DNA of 64,000 nucleotides, taken from NCBI GenBank assembly GCA_963971225.1, contig OZ020267.1, positions 70,841,718-70,905,717 of the forward strand, in the 5' to 3' direction. The stretch's first letter is position 1. Each line of letters opens with the position of its first letter. A program made the position numbers and the translations under genes. The notes beneath the pieces are model-generated. The model was given only the letters and a program-made list of their open reading frames with translations, had not been told where the DNA came from and made no database searches. Shown here one piece after another: positions 1 to 11,490 of this stretch. The DNA comes from Melieria omissa (lineage: Eukaryota > Arthropoda > Insecta > Diptera > Ulidiidae).

Positions 1-3000
1 TTTAATTATTTGTCACTCCTTTTGTTGAACTTCACATGTATTTATTTGTGTTTATGTCAGAGATTTCTTACCCATCAGCTGGTAAAAAATTTACAAAGCT
101 TTTTAATATAATTTAATTAAAGTATGAAATACTTTGTGACATATTTTAGCCGGTTGTCAAACGATCTTACTGCTTTACTATGAATTTATAAGGATTTGTG
201 ACACATTTACCACACTTCTCAATCTGTTTATCACTTGTGGCAATAATAATTGTTTAAAACAATATCTACCACTACATGTTTGGATAACTAACACACATTC
301 TGCAACGTGTGACATAAATTTGGGGGCTTTCAATGGTTAAATTCACCTTATTTTCAGTACATTGTTCATTTTCAATAGATTGTCCTACATATCCGAACAA
401 GTACCATACATTTTTAAGTTTGTGACACATACTGAAACATGTGACATAAATTAGAGCACTTTCAATTATTACATTCGTCTTTACTTTGCTAATTTACTCA
501 TTTCCAATAAATTATTCCACATATCTGAACAATTACTATACACTTTTAAATTTGTGACACATATTTGAGCATTTGCAATAGTTATATTCACACTTACTTT
601 AGTAAGTTGTACTTTATTAATCATATTATTTGTTTTGTGACATATATTTTAGGGTTTTTTGTTTTTTTTTCATTAGTAAGACACGTTGAATTAGTTATTT
701 TTCACTCATTTCTGAAAGTCCGGAACACATTATATATTTTGTGACACATATTTTAGTGTTTGCCATAGTTAGATTCACAATTTTGTTAGCACCTTTTGAT
801 TTTTGAATAGTTTGTGACACATTTATGAAAGTTTATTGCCAATTATGTAACTTGTGGCACATATTTGTGCATTTGCAATAGTTATATTCACACTTACATT
901 AGTAAGTTGTACGGGTTTAATCACATTATTTGTTTTGTGACAAATATTTTAGGGTTTAAATAATTTTTTTTTATTTTTTCATTAGTTGAATTAATAATTT
1001 CTGAAAGCCTGGGACACATTATATATTCTGTGACAAATATTTCAGGGTTTGCCATTATCAGATTCACAATTTCGTTAGCACCTTCTGATTTTTTTAATAG
1101 TTTGTGACACACATATGAAAATTTACTGCCAATTATGTAATTTGTGACACATATGTGAGCATTTCCAATAGTCAGACTCACAATTACGTTAATAAATTGT
1201 GATATTGTAACAGTTTTTCATACATTTATAAAATTTTGTTGCACATTTCATTATTTGTGACATTTATTTGAGAATTTGTATTAGTAGCTACTGCCAATTA
1301 GGTAATTTTTGTGAGACATGTTTGAGCATTTGCAACAGTTAGATTCACAATTATGTTAGCAATTTGTGCTGTTTTAATGGCTTAACATATATAAACACAA
1401 ATTAAGTGAACATTACATGTTTTGTGACACATATTTTAGGGTTTTAAACAAATTGATTTACTTTTTCATTAGTAAGACACTTTGTGTTAGTTTTTTGTCA
1501 GTAATGTTTTTTAAATCTGGAGCACATTATACAATTTGTGGCACATATTTGTGTGTTTTCAATCAGATTGTCACTTACAGTAGTAACTTTTACTCATTTA
1601 ATGATTTGTTACATAAATCAAAAGGTCTATGCACATTTTAAAGTTTTTGACACAAATTTTATGGTTTGCAATGGTTAGGTTTACAATAATATTAGGAACT
1701 TGTAATATTTTAGTGGTTTATCACTCATATCTGAAAGTTTACACTATATAATACAATTTTTGACATATTTTTACATGATTTACATTATTCCATTAGTAAC
1801 TTCTCCTGTTTTAATGATATGTCACACATATCTAAAAATGATTTGCTCATTTGTGACATATCCTTAAGATATTGCAATACTTTAACTCACAATTATATTA
1901 GTAACTTGTGCTGTTTTAATGGTTTGTCAAACATATCACAAAGCCTATCGCACGTTCTGCAATTTGTGACACATATGCAATAGTTTGTAATGGTGTGATT
2001 CACAATTAAGTTGGTAAGTTGTACTATTTTAATAGTTTGTCACAAATACCTACAGGCTAAACATTACACATTTTGTCACACATAAAGAGTGGCAAATAAT
2101 AAAACTTACATTTAAATTGGTAATTTGCGCAGTTTTAATAGTTTGTCCCACATTTCGAAAAATTTACTGCACATTATTTAAGTTGTGATGTATAATTTAG
2201 GGCTTTAAATGGTTCGGCTTAAATTTTTGTTTATAAGTTACACATTTTTTATGAATTCTCACACAGTTTTGACATTGTTTTGCAAAATTCATAATTTGTG
2301 ACACATTTTTGAAAAGACTTTATTTAAGTTGTGATGTATAATTTAGGGTTTTAAATGGTTCGGCCAAAATATTTGTTTATAAAATGCACATTTTTTATGA
2401 ATTCTCACACAGTTTTGACACTGTTTTGCAAAATTCATAATTTGTGACACATATTTGAAAAGACTTTATTTAAGTTGTGATGTATAATTTAGGGTTTTAA
2501 ATGGTTCGGCCTAAATTTTTGTTTATAAAATGCACATTTTTATGAATTCTCACACAGTTTTGACACTGTTTTGCAAAATTCATAATTTGTGACACATATT
2601 TGAAAAGACTTTATTTAAGTTGTGATGTATAATTTAGGGTTTTAAATGGTTCGGCCTAAATTTTTGTTTATAAGTTTCACATTTTTTATGAATTCTCACA
2701 CAGTTTTGACACTGTTTTGCAAAATTCATTATTTGTGACGCATATTTGAAAAAACTTTAGAGTCAAAGTGGTACTAAGGCACAATATATAGATTTCTTAT
2801 AAATTTTTTAAAGTTGGCTGCACATTTTATAATTTGGGACACATGTGTGACAGGATTTTAGCAGTCAAACTCATAAGTACGCTGTGAAATCTTAAGTTTC
2901 CAATGATTTTCTGATATATTTTTGACAGTAGACCGCTATTTTTAACTCTGTGACACAATTTTACTGTTCTGTGACATATTTGTAAAACCTTTTTATTTCT

Positions 3001-3100
3001 ATCAAAACTTAGTCACACTCTTGTAACATTATTTGTGGTTTTATTTTATGTGAAATATGAAATATTTCAACTATTAATCACAAATTTTCAATCTTTGGGT
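1..3100. repeat. Degenerate TTTGTGACACAT-rich repeat domain
   Basis: The motif TTTGTGACACAT (with variants such as TTTGTGGCACAT and TTTGTGACATA) recurs on the + strand dozens of times, usually every 70-150 bases, in very AT-rich sequence. Between motifs, other phrases recur (TTAGATTCACAATT, AATAGTTTGTCACA, GCACATTA). This is an old, diverged tandem repeat. No coding ORF is credible; the short open frames simply reflect the repeats. Confidence 0.75.
2170..2752 (+). repeat. Four-copy ~145-bp tandem repeat
   Basis: Four consecutive, nearly identical copies start at about 2170, 2316, 2462 and 2607 (period 145-146). Each carries TTTAGGGTTTTAAATGGTTC, a GAATTCTCACACAGTTTTGA segment and one TTTGTGACACAT motif near its end. 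It is the youngest, most homogeneous part of the larger 1-3100 domain and suggests recent local amplification. Confidence 0.9.
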
Positions 3101-4904
3101 GCACACGGGCTGTCAGAAATGTCACAAATTTTGCTTTCACTGTTATAATAGAAATTTATTACACTCACTTCTTTCTATTGTGCAACTTATCACGTTGACA
3201 CCGCTTTTCACGCCCTTGTTGCCTTCTTTTCTCCGCTAATGCTTCGTAAACTCCTTCACTTCTGACTAGATTTGACTGTCACAAAACAAGTGCGTTGCAG
3301 TTTGCATGCAAAAATTAACTTTAATGGGCACGTAAAGTCGCAGCAGTAACAACAGGTGTTGTCCTTGTAGCGACAACAGGAATATCAAATAACCTGTGGA
3401 TGCGACACAAGAAAGCAGAAAAAGGGCGGCAAAAAGCGCAAAGCATCAAGCGAAGCAAGAGCCATAAAGCGAAGTGTACTTGCACATGATTTTTTGCATA
3501 TGCAAATGTTGCTGCCTACACACACACGCACACACGTTGCGCAAACGCATGCAAATTGCTGCATGCAACATGCGCACATTGCGCCCTGCCACGGCAACCT
3601 TTCAAGTCAACGAAAGAGCCACAGTCGAGCCAAAGGCGACGCGGCAAGAAGGGCACGAAAAGCGCAACTCAACTTGACTGCGACTCATATGGCGACGACT
3701 GCATATTGCATGCAACAGTTGCCATTCCCCTCCCCGGCGGTCGAGGTGTGATTCCATTTGTGGAAATGTCTGCATTTTGTGAATTTTTTTTTTTTTTTGC
3801 TGGTTTGCCCCTCCAGCAGCCACTTGGAAATTATGTTTATTGAAATCGTTTTTATTCATTTACGTTGGCGTTGCCGTTGGGTGTGTGGTGTTGCTGCTGA
3901 TGCTGTGTGTGTTTCGGCAGTGGCTTTCTTTGGCCATTCCAGCAATACGGCAGCCACATTTGTGTTGTTCATGTAGTAAGTGTCTGTGAACGTTCTGCAT
4001 CCGAACGTTGGTGGCCGTAATGAAATGCGTGAAATGTTGGTGAGAGGGAAGCAACACGCAGGCATAATGACAGCCAAACAAGGTCCAGGAGTGTAGATTG
4101 CACTGCATACGAGCAAAGAAACAGTTTCGAAGGCAAACCAAAGCCACGCAAATCCAGTCGAATTGTATAGTCGAACAACGAGACAACGACTTATGCTCGT
4201 ACAAATTGACACGCAGCAATTCGAGACGACATATGCTGTCGCTTAAGTTTTTCACATACATGCATGAACGAAAAGTCAGTAATGTTGCCACTGTGCAGAG
4301 GACATTACGTTTTATGTGATTCGTTGCATTTGATCTTGACGCATGAAAAGATAGCGAGACAGAATTTGCGATGCAAAGTAGTAATGGGCATTTGTCTGGA
4401 ATTTTTGGAGATTTGTCTGGAATTTTTCGATTGGTAGGTTGGGTAAATTTTTACTGAGAGACTGAGATAGCAAAAACTGTTATTCTGAACAAAAAAATAT
4501 GTGGGTAGAAGTGTTAGCTTTCGTATGATTCAAATTAAGCTCTTTGTGGTACCAGAGCTTCGCTTATCTCTCTTCTTTCAAGTCTCAAAACAGAGGTGAG
4601 AACAAGGAAAACAAAACAATTACCTGTAGGTAGGTGTGTCAAATATTTCAGATTATTCTTGGAACCACTGATGAATGTCTTAAAACGTTGTATGACCCTA
4701 AAAGTTCCTTCGACTGCCAATAGCCTGAGAACCCTCGATCAATGGATTTGCCTTGTAGGTAGGAAGATGTGACGGGTCTCAAACAACAGCGCACGTAGTC
4801 CTAATTAAGCCCATTGTGATGTCGGTGGATCACTTTAGGTTTGCCTAAGATTGTCCGCATCGCAAGTCTAAGTAAATTTGAAAAAGTGCTCTTTCCCTTC
4901 TTGG
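3101..4904. other. Unassigned spacer, no supported gene
   Basis: Positions 3480-4320 are more GC-rich and open in several frames on both strands at once, which argues against any single real coding frame. A short CA tract lies at 3519-3537 and a T run at 3786-3799. From 4330 to 4904 no gene, repeat or RNA is recognisable. No splice-bounded exon could be supported. Confidence 0.6.
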
Positions 4905-6127
4905 ATGTATGGATGGATGGATATGAAGGGGAGCCGAGAAAATAACCTAAGGGAGGTCATTACCTCAAGCACTCAGGCTCTATAGCCCATTGTACTTAAG
5001 GCTCAGGAAAAAGGTTGATAGAGGAAATGGGAAAAGAAAAAGAGAAAGTGAGAGGAAGGGGAGAGGGAGTTATGGATTCTCCTGTGCATATTTCCCGGAC
5101 TCAATTATGAATTTTAGGAGATCACACAGGGCGGGAGAATGACCTTCGTCCATTCTCATAACATCTGAACCCAGCGTGCGCAATCTCGTTCTAGAGAAGG
5201 CCGGACATGTACAGAGAAAGTGCTCTGTACTATCTACCTCCTCCAGGCAAGACACGCAAGTCGGATCTTCGATGATGCCCATGTTGGCCATATGTCGCCC
5301 CCATGGATTGTGTCCTGTGATTAACCCGACCATTCGTCGGAGGTCTTTCCTTCTCAGATTCTGGAGGAAATTCCCTGCTTTCCTGTTCGGGCTTTTCACA
5401 AAACACTTGGCAGTCTTACAGCTTCCCAAGCTAGACCAACGTTCTCTATGTAGGTTGTTGACATAGGACTTGATCCAATCCAGGGTTCCTGCTAGACTGG
5501 TGCCGATTATTGGTTCTGGTCCCATGGGTCTGCACCCTGATCCACAGTTAGCCAGTTCATCGGCAGTTTCGTTACCTAGAACACCGCAGTGTCCCGGAAC
5601 CCAGATAAGTTGGAGCTTATTACGTCTCGCGACTGATTCAAACTTCATATTACATTCTTGGACAATCTTAGAGGTAACACGCGCGTTCTCCAGGTTCTTA
5701 AGTACAGCTTGACTGTCACTACAGACTCCTATATGTTTCCCGCACTATTTCCTCCCGATTATCCATTTCGCTACTTTCAGAATGGCGAAGATTTCCGTCT
5801 GAAAGACGGTAGTCAGCTCACCCAGTGAGTAGTAGCATCTGACACTTCCTTCGAGGTGCCATCCAGCTCCAGTACCCTTAACGGTCTTGGATCCGTCAGT
5901 GAAGAAAATATCCGTCAGATCCCCTAGCATGGCCTCTGGGTTGTCCCACTGGCCGCGCGTTGGGAATCTCACTTCAAAGTTTCTCCTAAAGGATACTACG
6001 GGTATTAGGCAATCCTTAGGGGCCAGGAGCAACGGATATTGCACTGACAACCTCTTGAAGATTTCTCTATGACCCGAGCCCTTGTTGTCATGCCAGTATC
6101 CATAGGAATACAGCCGACATGTCGCTT
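4905..6127 (-). mobile_element. LINE 1: 5'-truncated non-LTR retrotransposon
   Basis: The minus strand holds the 3' part of a non-LTR element: RNase H domain, C-terminal zinc-knuckle-like region, 3' untranslated region, and a short (ATCC)n-type tail at 4905-4922 (seen on the + strand as GGATGGATGGAT). RNase H combined with a C-terminal CCHC-like motif fits I/LOA-type LINEs. Endonuclease and most of the reverse transcriptase are absent. The 5' boundary abuts a SINE at about 6134. Confidence 0.8.
5070..6125 (-). pseudogene. LINE RNase H and C-terminal domain, one nonsense codon
   Basis: One frame runs through the whole region with a single internal TAG at 5745-5747. Upstream of it are FTDGSKT (first RNase H aspartate) and the FQTEIFAI glutamate. 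Downstream, the same frame continues with SDSQA (third acidic site), then LIWVPGHCGVLGNETADELA with the last catalytic aspartate. After that comes a C-x2-C-x7-H-x4-C knuckle (CVSC...EHFLCTC) typical of LINE ORF2 C-termini, and the natural stop near 5070. All four RNase H acidic residues are present, so one substitution is the only visible break in this part. The copy is nevertheless dead because the 5' two thirds of the element are missing. Clade assignment within RNase H-bearing LINEs is uncertain. Confidence 0.85.
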
Positions 6128-6133
6128 TCATCG

Positions 6134-6250
6134 CCGGTCTCGGTAGTCCAGCCCTAAAGGCCCTAGGTTCGATTCCTAGCTCGGGCTGGTGAAACACCCA
6201 TCTACTTCTAGCGCAGAAGCAGATGAGAATATAAGAATCGCACAAGTGCG
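6134..6250 (+). mobile_element. SINE family 1, copy a (tRNA-derived, A-box region deleted)
   Basis: The polymerase III B box GGTTCGATTCC is at 6166-6176, and an A-box remnant TAGTCCAGC is at 6144. The bases between A and B boxes seen in the other copies are partly missing here. The body shares GCTCGGGCTGGTGAAACACC and CATCTACTTCTA with the copies at 36258, 58425 and 60366, and ends near AATCGCACAA. It abuts the 5' edge of the dead LINE 1. Confidence 0.8.
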
Positions 6251-7640
6251 CTCTCGGCAGGTAATGAACTGGGTTTGAATCCTAATAGCCGGTCCGTTGC
6301 TTTGTAAAGCGAAGAATGGTCAGTAGCTCGAATTTTAGTAGCTTATCCCCCATTAAAGTTATCTACTTGGATTAGATCTTCCTAGGCCCACCGTTGGATG
6401 ACCTTTAAATATGCATTCGTTGATATCAAGTTTTCCGGAAACTCTGAATCTCTTTTAGTCAGCCACTGAATCTCTTTAGTCAGCGAAGGATACTCGGTAG
6501 CTCGAATTCCTGTAGCTAATGATCCATTAGAGTCATTGTGTCAAAGCACATGTGCCTTCACCAATAAACTTTTTGTGCTTATGGGATCTGTCATAAGAAG
6601 TCTGCCATTCCAATTTAACTTAATCAATGCTTTTAGAGGTTAAAGGATTCAGATGCTTCGATGAATGGATTGGAAAGTTTCTAAGAACGCCTCCAATTAA
6701 ACAGACCGAAATGCAACTATGATGACTCATGAAAGGAAATTCCTCTGTTTTGATTCATCTCTTCAGACTGTACCAACTAACCGAATCTAATCTCTTTGTT
6801 GAGCAGTGTATTTCTAGTTCGTTTTGTTCATTCACAACCACCACGTGTCTGAAATTTCGACAAGAATTCAGTTAAAGTAAAGTTTCGTTCAACTCAATAC
6901 AAAAATTTGCAAATTTCAAATCACCCACAATCACAACATTTATGAGACTTTCAACAGCCCAACTGACTCAGATAAATTGTCCAATGATTAATGACCAACG
7001 CACCGAATCACGTTGGGATTTACAACTCCATTAGAAATGGTCAGTTTGGTATTTTTGGTATGCAGCTCTGATAAGCTTAGAAAAATCATCCAATATATGA
7101 TTTTTTTAAATGTAAAAACGTTTTATTCCCCAATAACACGAAAAAATAAATCTTAAAAAATGTTTAAAAAATAAAAAAAATTTTTAAAATATATTCTTTT
7201 ACATCAACGTTGACGTAATTTACGATTACGTAAAAAAAACCAACGAACGGATACCTTTAGTGAAAAACACTATTTTTTCACACAAAAATATGGAATTGCG
7301 CCAAAAATACCGGTGCAGAGCATAGCTAACGGTAACACTAACCGTTGGCTTCAATTGAGCGCGCGGCAAACGGACGAACATAAATTGTCTGCGCGCGGAG
7401 CAACGAGCTGCCGTGCCATGGCTGGGGTTAGGCGCAATTTGGCCAGATAAATCTTCTATGTGATTGTATGTGTGTTTTTGTATGGCTGTGTGCATGAGTG
7501 TGTGTGTGTGAGAGTGTTTTTGTAGCGCTTGGCAGAGGGTTTGAAAAAAAATTACATTTCCTACTTTAAAAAACATTTTTTATCATCAGCACTCAAATTC
7601 AAATAAATCCAATGAAATTGAAAGTTCGACACAATTCTAA
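6251..7640. other. Unassigned spacer with a small direct repeat
   Basis: A roughly 20-bp direct repeat (CTGAATCTCTTTTAGTCAGC-like) lies at 6443-6463 and 6466-6484. The phrases around 6320-6360 (GTAGCTCGAATT ... CCATTA) recur imperfectly at 6490-6535. Positions 7080-7240 are strongly AT-rich. There is a TG-rich stretch at 7463-7520. No gene is supported. Confidence 0.5.
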
Positions 7641-7676
7641 CAACAACAACAACAACAACAACAGCAACAACAATGA
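7640..7676 (+). repeat. (AAC)n microsatellite
   Basis: A run of AAC triplets with one AGC interruption. Confidence 0.85.
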
Positions 7677-8412
7677 TAGCAATGTTGAAAATTAAAAAAA
7701 ATAAAAAAAAAATTTTAGAAATGATAACAACGGCGCACAGACGAGCGATATGCAAATTGTTGCAGCGCACACTGTGACCGGTGATTGGTTGGGTTCGTTT
7801 GTTGTTGTTGCAGTAGCACTGTGTCACTCTAATTGAATTAAATCAAAATCACAGCGGATACTTAATTGCAAGCGGAACCAACACAATTTAAAATGCCAAC
7901 AACAACAACAAAAACGACAATCACAATTTTCTCCACGCCATTTGACCCCTTTTTGCTGTCGAAGTGCTGCAGCTGAAATCATTTCAATTCATTTCAATGC
8001 ACGCACTCGCCGCTCAGCGGACCCGCATTCGATGTATGGTATAACAACAACAACAACATATCATAATATAGACACAACGGGCGCTGTTGGCGTCCTCCGC
8101 ATCGACAGCGGCCGCAGCAACAGCAGCCTTCAGGTCGCCGTCACATCAGTTGTCGTGTGGACATCGTGGTGGACGCGTCGCTGGCGCGCTTTTTAGTGCG
8201 CGCGTGCGTCTTCCCCTCGCACTTGGTTTGAAAAAAATTCGTTTCATTGCACACAGCGAACGCGCGTCGCGAGTTCGTGCGGCATTTTCTTGCGACGCGT
8301 TGTGGCCGCCCGGTAAGAAGAAGACACCAACGGGTTGGGGGCGGCCAACAGCCACGAAGACAACGCGCCTCGCTTCAAGACACGCATCGAAATCGCATCG
8401 CAAGCGTCCAGC
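7677..8412 (+). promoter_or_regulatory. Upstream region and probable 5' UTR of the LRR gene
   Basis: This is the non-coding stretch before the LRR start codon. It becomes GC-rich from about 8080. A TCATTG initiator-like sequence has its A at 8246. An AGTTC that fits the downstream promoter element sits 26-27 bases further, one base off the strict spacing, so a TATA-less start near 8246 is possible but not proven. No TATA box was seen. A GTAAGA at 8312 looks like a splice donor, but no acceptor at a workable distance precedes the ATG. Confidence 0.3.
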
Positions 8413-9816
8413 ATGAAGTTTGTCTTTCTGCTCGCTTGCGCCATTGCCGCGTTGCATGCACACTACAACACGCTGGGCGGCACGCAGGCAGCACAGCTGC
8501 GGCGCGTCTGGATGCAGGATCATTGCCAGAATGGCATCTGTACCGGCGTCGAGATCGGCCGCAACGACTATGTCATCCTGTCGCAGATGCCCATTGCCAA
8601 GCAGCTGCTGCTGACGTTCCTCAACTCGAGCATTGCCAAAATACCGCACCTGATGTTCGACACGTTTCCCGATCTGCAGGTGCTGCGCATGGAGAACTGC
8701 TCCGTGGAAACGTTCGAGAAGCCGCAGTTCGAGGGCGCCAGCAATCTGATGAGCCTCTTTCTCGGCCGCAATCTGCTGCGCGACATTCCCAAGAACATCT
8801 TTCTCGGCGCCGACAATCTGCACACGCTCGACCTGTCGCACAATCAGCTGCACACGCTGCACAATGCCAGCTTCCATGCAATCAAGGAGCTGCAGCAGCT
8901 CTCGCTGGCCGGCAATCAGCTCGAACAGCTGCCGCTGGGCATATTCGCGCCGCTGCGTAAGCTGCTCGATCTGAACTTGGCCGACAATCGGCTCGCAGCG
9001 TTTCCGCGCGGCATCTTCGATCGCAATCTGAATCTGACGCGCATCAATTTGGCGCGCAATCGCTTCACCGCCTTCGAGTCGGAGCTGTTCAAGCTGCAGC
9101 CACGCATTTCGCTGCTCGACTTGTCCGGCAACGAGCTGCAGGATCTGACGCTCAACTTTCCGCTACTCGAGAGTGTGCAGGCCAACGACTGCGACATGCG
9201 CAAACTCACCGTCTACGGCTATGTGCGCGAGCTGGAGTTGCGCAACAATTCGCTGCGCGAGCTGCCGCACATACCGCACGCGGCCAACGTGACCAGTCTG
9301 GACGTGTCGCAGAATCCGCTCGGCTCGCTGCAGGGCAATCCGCTGCGTCGCTTCGTTGCGCTGCAGCGCCTCAATCTGAGCGCCACCAACATGCACGAGC
9401 TGCCCGAGGGCGTCTTCAAGAAGCAGACGCAGCTGAAGCTGCTCGACATTTCCAGCAATGCACTCTACAGCCTCAAGTTTGTGCTGTTCGACAGCCTCAA
9501 GGCGCTGCAGTACTTTTACTTCCAGGCCAACAACTGGAACTGCGACTTTCTGCAACTGCTGATGAATTCGTTCGTGAAGCGACGCGACATCTCCTTCATG
9601 GAGGACAGCGTCGAGCCGGAACTAGTCGACGACTACGTGGACGGCATTGCCTGTTGGTACGAGAGCAACAAGGCATCGAAACGTTGCGACGGCAACTCGG
9701 AGGCTGCACTCGAACTGGCCATTGTGCGCAACGACATCAAAGCCTTCACCGAAGTGGTCGAACGCAAGTTCGTCAAGGTCTATCGCATGCTCGAGGAGAT
9801 GAAGCTGCGCCTCTGA
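8413..9816 (+). CDS. Secreted leucine-rich-repeat protein, intronless
   Basis: This is a 467-residue protein starting at the first in-frame ATG; the open frame before it has no ATG. Residues 1-16 form a signal peptide (MKFVFLLACAIAALHA). A small N-cap with C38 and C43 follows. About a dozen leucine-rich repeats span roughly residues 65-370, with classic phrases such as LHTLDLSHNQL, LQQLSLAGNQL and LKLLDISSNAL. A degenerate LRR C-cap follows (NNWNCDF with C377, then C414 and C425), and then a charged, probably helical tail (430-467). Sequons for N-glycosylation occur at N71, N95, N151, N207, N278, N292 and N321. There is no transmembrane segment or GPI-type tail, so the product is probably extracellular. 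Such insect proteins act in adhesion, matrix or immune recognition, but the ligand here is unknown. Strong GC3 bias versus the AT-rich flanks supports real coding. The orthologue is not identified. Confidence 0.95.
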   Translation: MKFVFLLACAIAALHAHYNTLGGTQAAQLRRVWMQDHCQNGICTGVEIGRNDYVILSQMPIAKQLLLTFLNSSIAKIPHLMFDTFPDLQVLRMENCSVETFEKPQFEGASNLMSLFLGRNLLRDIPKNIFLGADNLHTLDLSHNQLHTLHNASFHAIKELQQLSLAGNQLEQLPLGIFAPLRKLLDLNLADNRLAAFPRGIFDRNLNLTRINLARNRFTAFESELFKLQPRISLLDLSGNELQDLTLNFPLLESVQANDCDMRKLTVYGYVRELELRNNSLRELPHIPHAANVTSLDVSQNPLGSLQGNPLRRFVALQRLNLSATNMHELPEGVFKKQTQLKLLDISSNALYSLKFVLFDSLKALQYFYFQANNWNCDFLQLLMNSFVKRRDISFMEDSVEPELVDDYVDGIACWYESNKASKRCDGNSEAALELAIVRNDIKAFTEVVERKFVKVYRMLEEMKLRL

Positions 9817-10052
9817 GCAGAGACCGACGAGGAGGATCCCATAGGGATTCAATGCTTCAATATTATCGCATCTTATTCGTATCAATCGTATTATTGACTA
9901 TATAACTAATCGCATATAATAATCACTACTGCTGGCTTAGAGCCCTTATTCGATATATATTAATTATTTTACGCCCTCACTGACCACAGTGACGACTTTT
10001 AGGTATGAACTAAGTAAGCGACAGACAATTAGCTATTAATTTCGAAACTATC

Positions 10053-10078
10053 AATAAAGGTGAAGTTTGAGCAATAAA
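10053..10078 (+). promoter_or_regulatory. Polyadenylation signals of the LRR gene
   Basis: Two AATAAA hexamers, at 10053-10058 and 10073-10078, lie about 240 bases past the stop codon. They imply a short 3' UTR of about 280 bases ending near 10090-10100. Confidence 0.7.
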
Positions 10079-10114
10079 ACTTTAACGTAAAACGGGGGCA
10101 ACGCTTTTATTTGG

Positions 10115-11490
10115 GGGCGTCAATGTATCATTAAATCAGTTGATCACAGAATTTTCGATATGTCTGAGATCAGTTGATCCCATAACCGTCTGAGATGAGT
10201 TGACTTCAGTATCATCTTGAAATCAGTTGACCAGAGGTTTGCTCTGAAATTAGCTAACCTCAGTTTTTTCCTGAAATCAGTTCACCTTCGACTTTTCAGA
10301 GTTCAAAGTTTGCCAAATTTCAGTTGACCTCAGGTGTGTCTAAGATCAGTTTATAACAGGATCGTCTTCAAATCGGTTGTTCGCAGTTTTGTACTGAAAT
10401 CAGTTGATCGCAATTGTGTCCTGAAATCAGTTGATTGAAGTTTTGATCTGTGATCTGTTGACCACAGATTTGGAGATTTATTGATCTCAGATTTGTCTTG
10501 AAATCAGTTGACCACAGACTTTTCGGAGTTCAGTTGACCTCAGATTTATCTGAGATCAGTTGATCACAGGTTTGTCTTGAAATCTGTTGACTTCAAGTTT
10601 GAACTCAAATTAGTTGACCACAGGGTTGTTCTAAAATTATTTGGCCACAAGTTTGTCAATTGACCACAGAGATGGGAGATGAGAGACTTTAGGTTAGTCC
10701 CGAAATCACTTGTTGGAGTTCAGTTGATTTCAGGTTTGTGTGAGATCAGTTGATCACAGGTTCGTTTTCAAATCAGTTGACCTCAGGTTTGTACTGAAAT
10801 CAGTCGATCGCAATTGTGTTCTGAAATCACTTGAGTGAAGTTTTGATGTGAGATCAGTTGACCGCAGAATTGTTGGAGAGTTATTGACCTCAAATTTGTC
10901 CTAAAATCAGTTGACCTCAGGTTTGTCCTGAAATCATTTGACCACAAGTTTGTTCTGATATCAGTTGACAACAGTCCTGTCGGAGGCAAGTTGACCTCCT
11001 GAAATCAGCTCACCTCAGTTTTGTCTGAGATCAGTTGATCACAGAATGATCTTGAAATTAGTTGACCTCAGGTTTGTCCTGAGATCAGTTGATCACAGGT
11101 TCGTTTTCAAATCAGTTGACCTCAGGTTTGGCAGAAATCAGTCGATGGCAATTGTGTCCTGAAATCAGTTGAGTCAAGTTTTGATCTGAGATCAGTTGAC
11201 CTTATATTTGACCGCATAATTGTCTGAAATGTGTTGACCTGAGATTTGTCCTGAAATCAGTTAACCACAGGCTTTTCCCCGATATCAGTTGACCACAGGT
11301 TTGTCCTGAAATCAGTTGACTTCCGGTTTGAACTGAAATTAATTGCCTACAGACTTGTTGGAAATTAGTTGACCATAAGTTTATCCGAATATGAGCCGAC
11401 CTTAGGTTTTTCTGAGATCAGTTGATCACAGGAGACCTTAGGTTCATCTTGAAATCAGTTTGTTCTCAAATCATTAAAGAGTTAAGTCTA
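10115..11490 (+). repeat. Degenerate ~27-bp minisatellite (CAGTTGACC family)
   Basis: About 50 diverged units, each built on CAGTTGACCACAGGTTTGTC plus TGAAAT, follow one another with period near 27 (range about 23-30). Variants include CAGTTGATCACAGG, CAGTTGACCTCAGG and TCTGAGAT. The array begins directly after the LRR gene's poly(A) region. It is non-coding. Confidence 0.85.

Noticed and set aside
1..3100. CRISPR-like array because of a regularly recurring short word
   Set aside because: Spacing is irregular, spacers are related to each other, and the sequence is clearly eukaryotic.
6268..6282. Second B-box-like GGGTTTGAATCC beside SINE copy a
   Set aside because: No A box at the right distance and no matching body elsewhere in the window.
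8146..8877. 243-codon antisense frame over the LRR gene
   Set aside because: A shadow of the strongly codon-biased LRR CDS on the opposite strand; no domain, whereas the sense frame has signal peptide and repeats.
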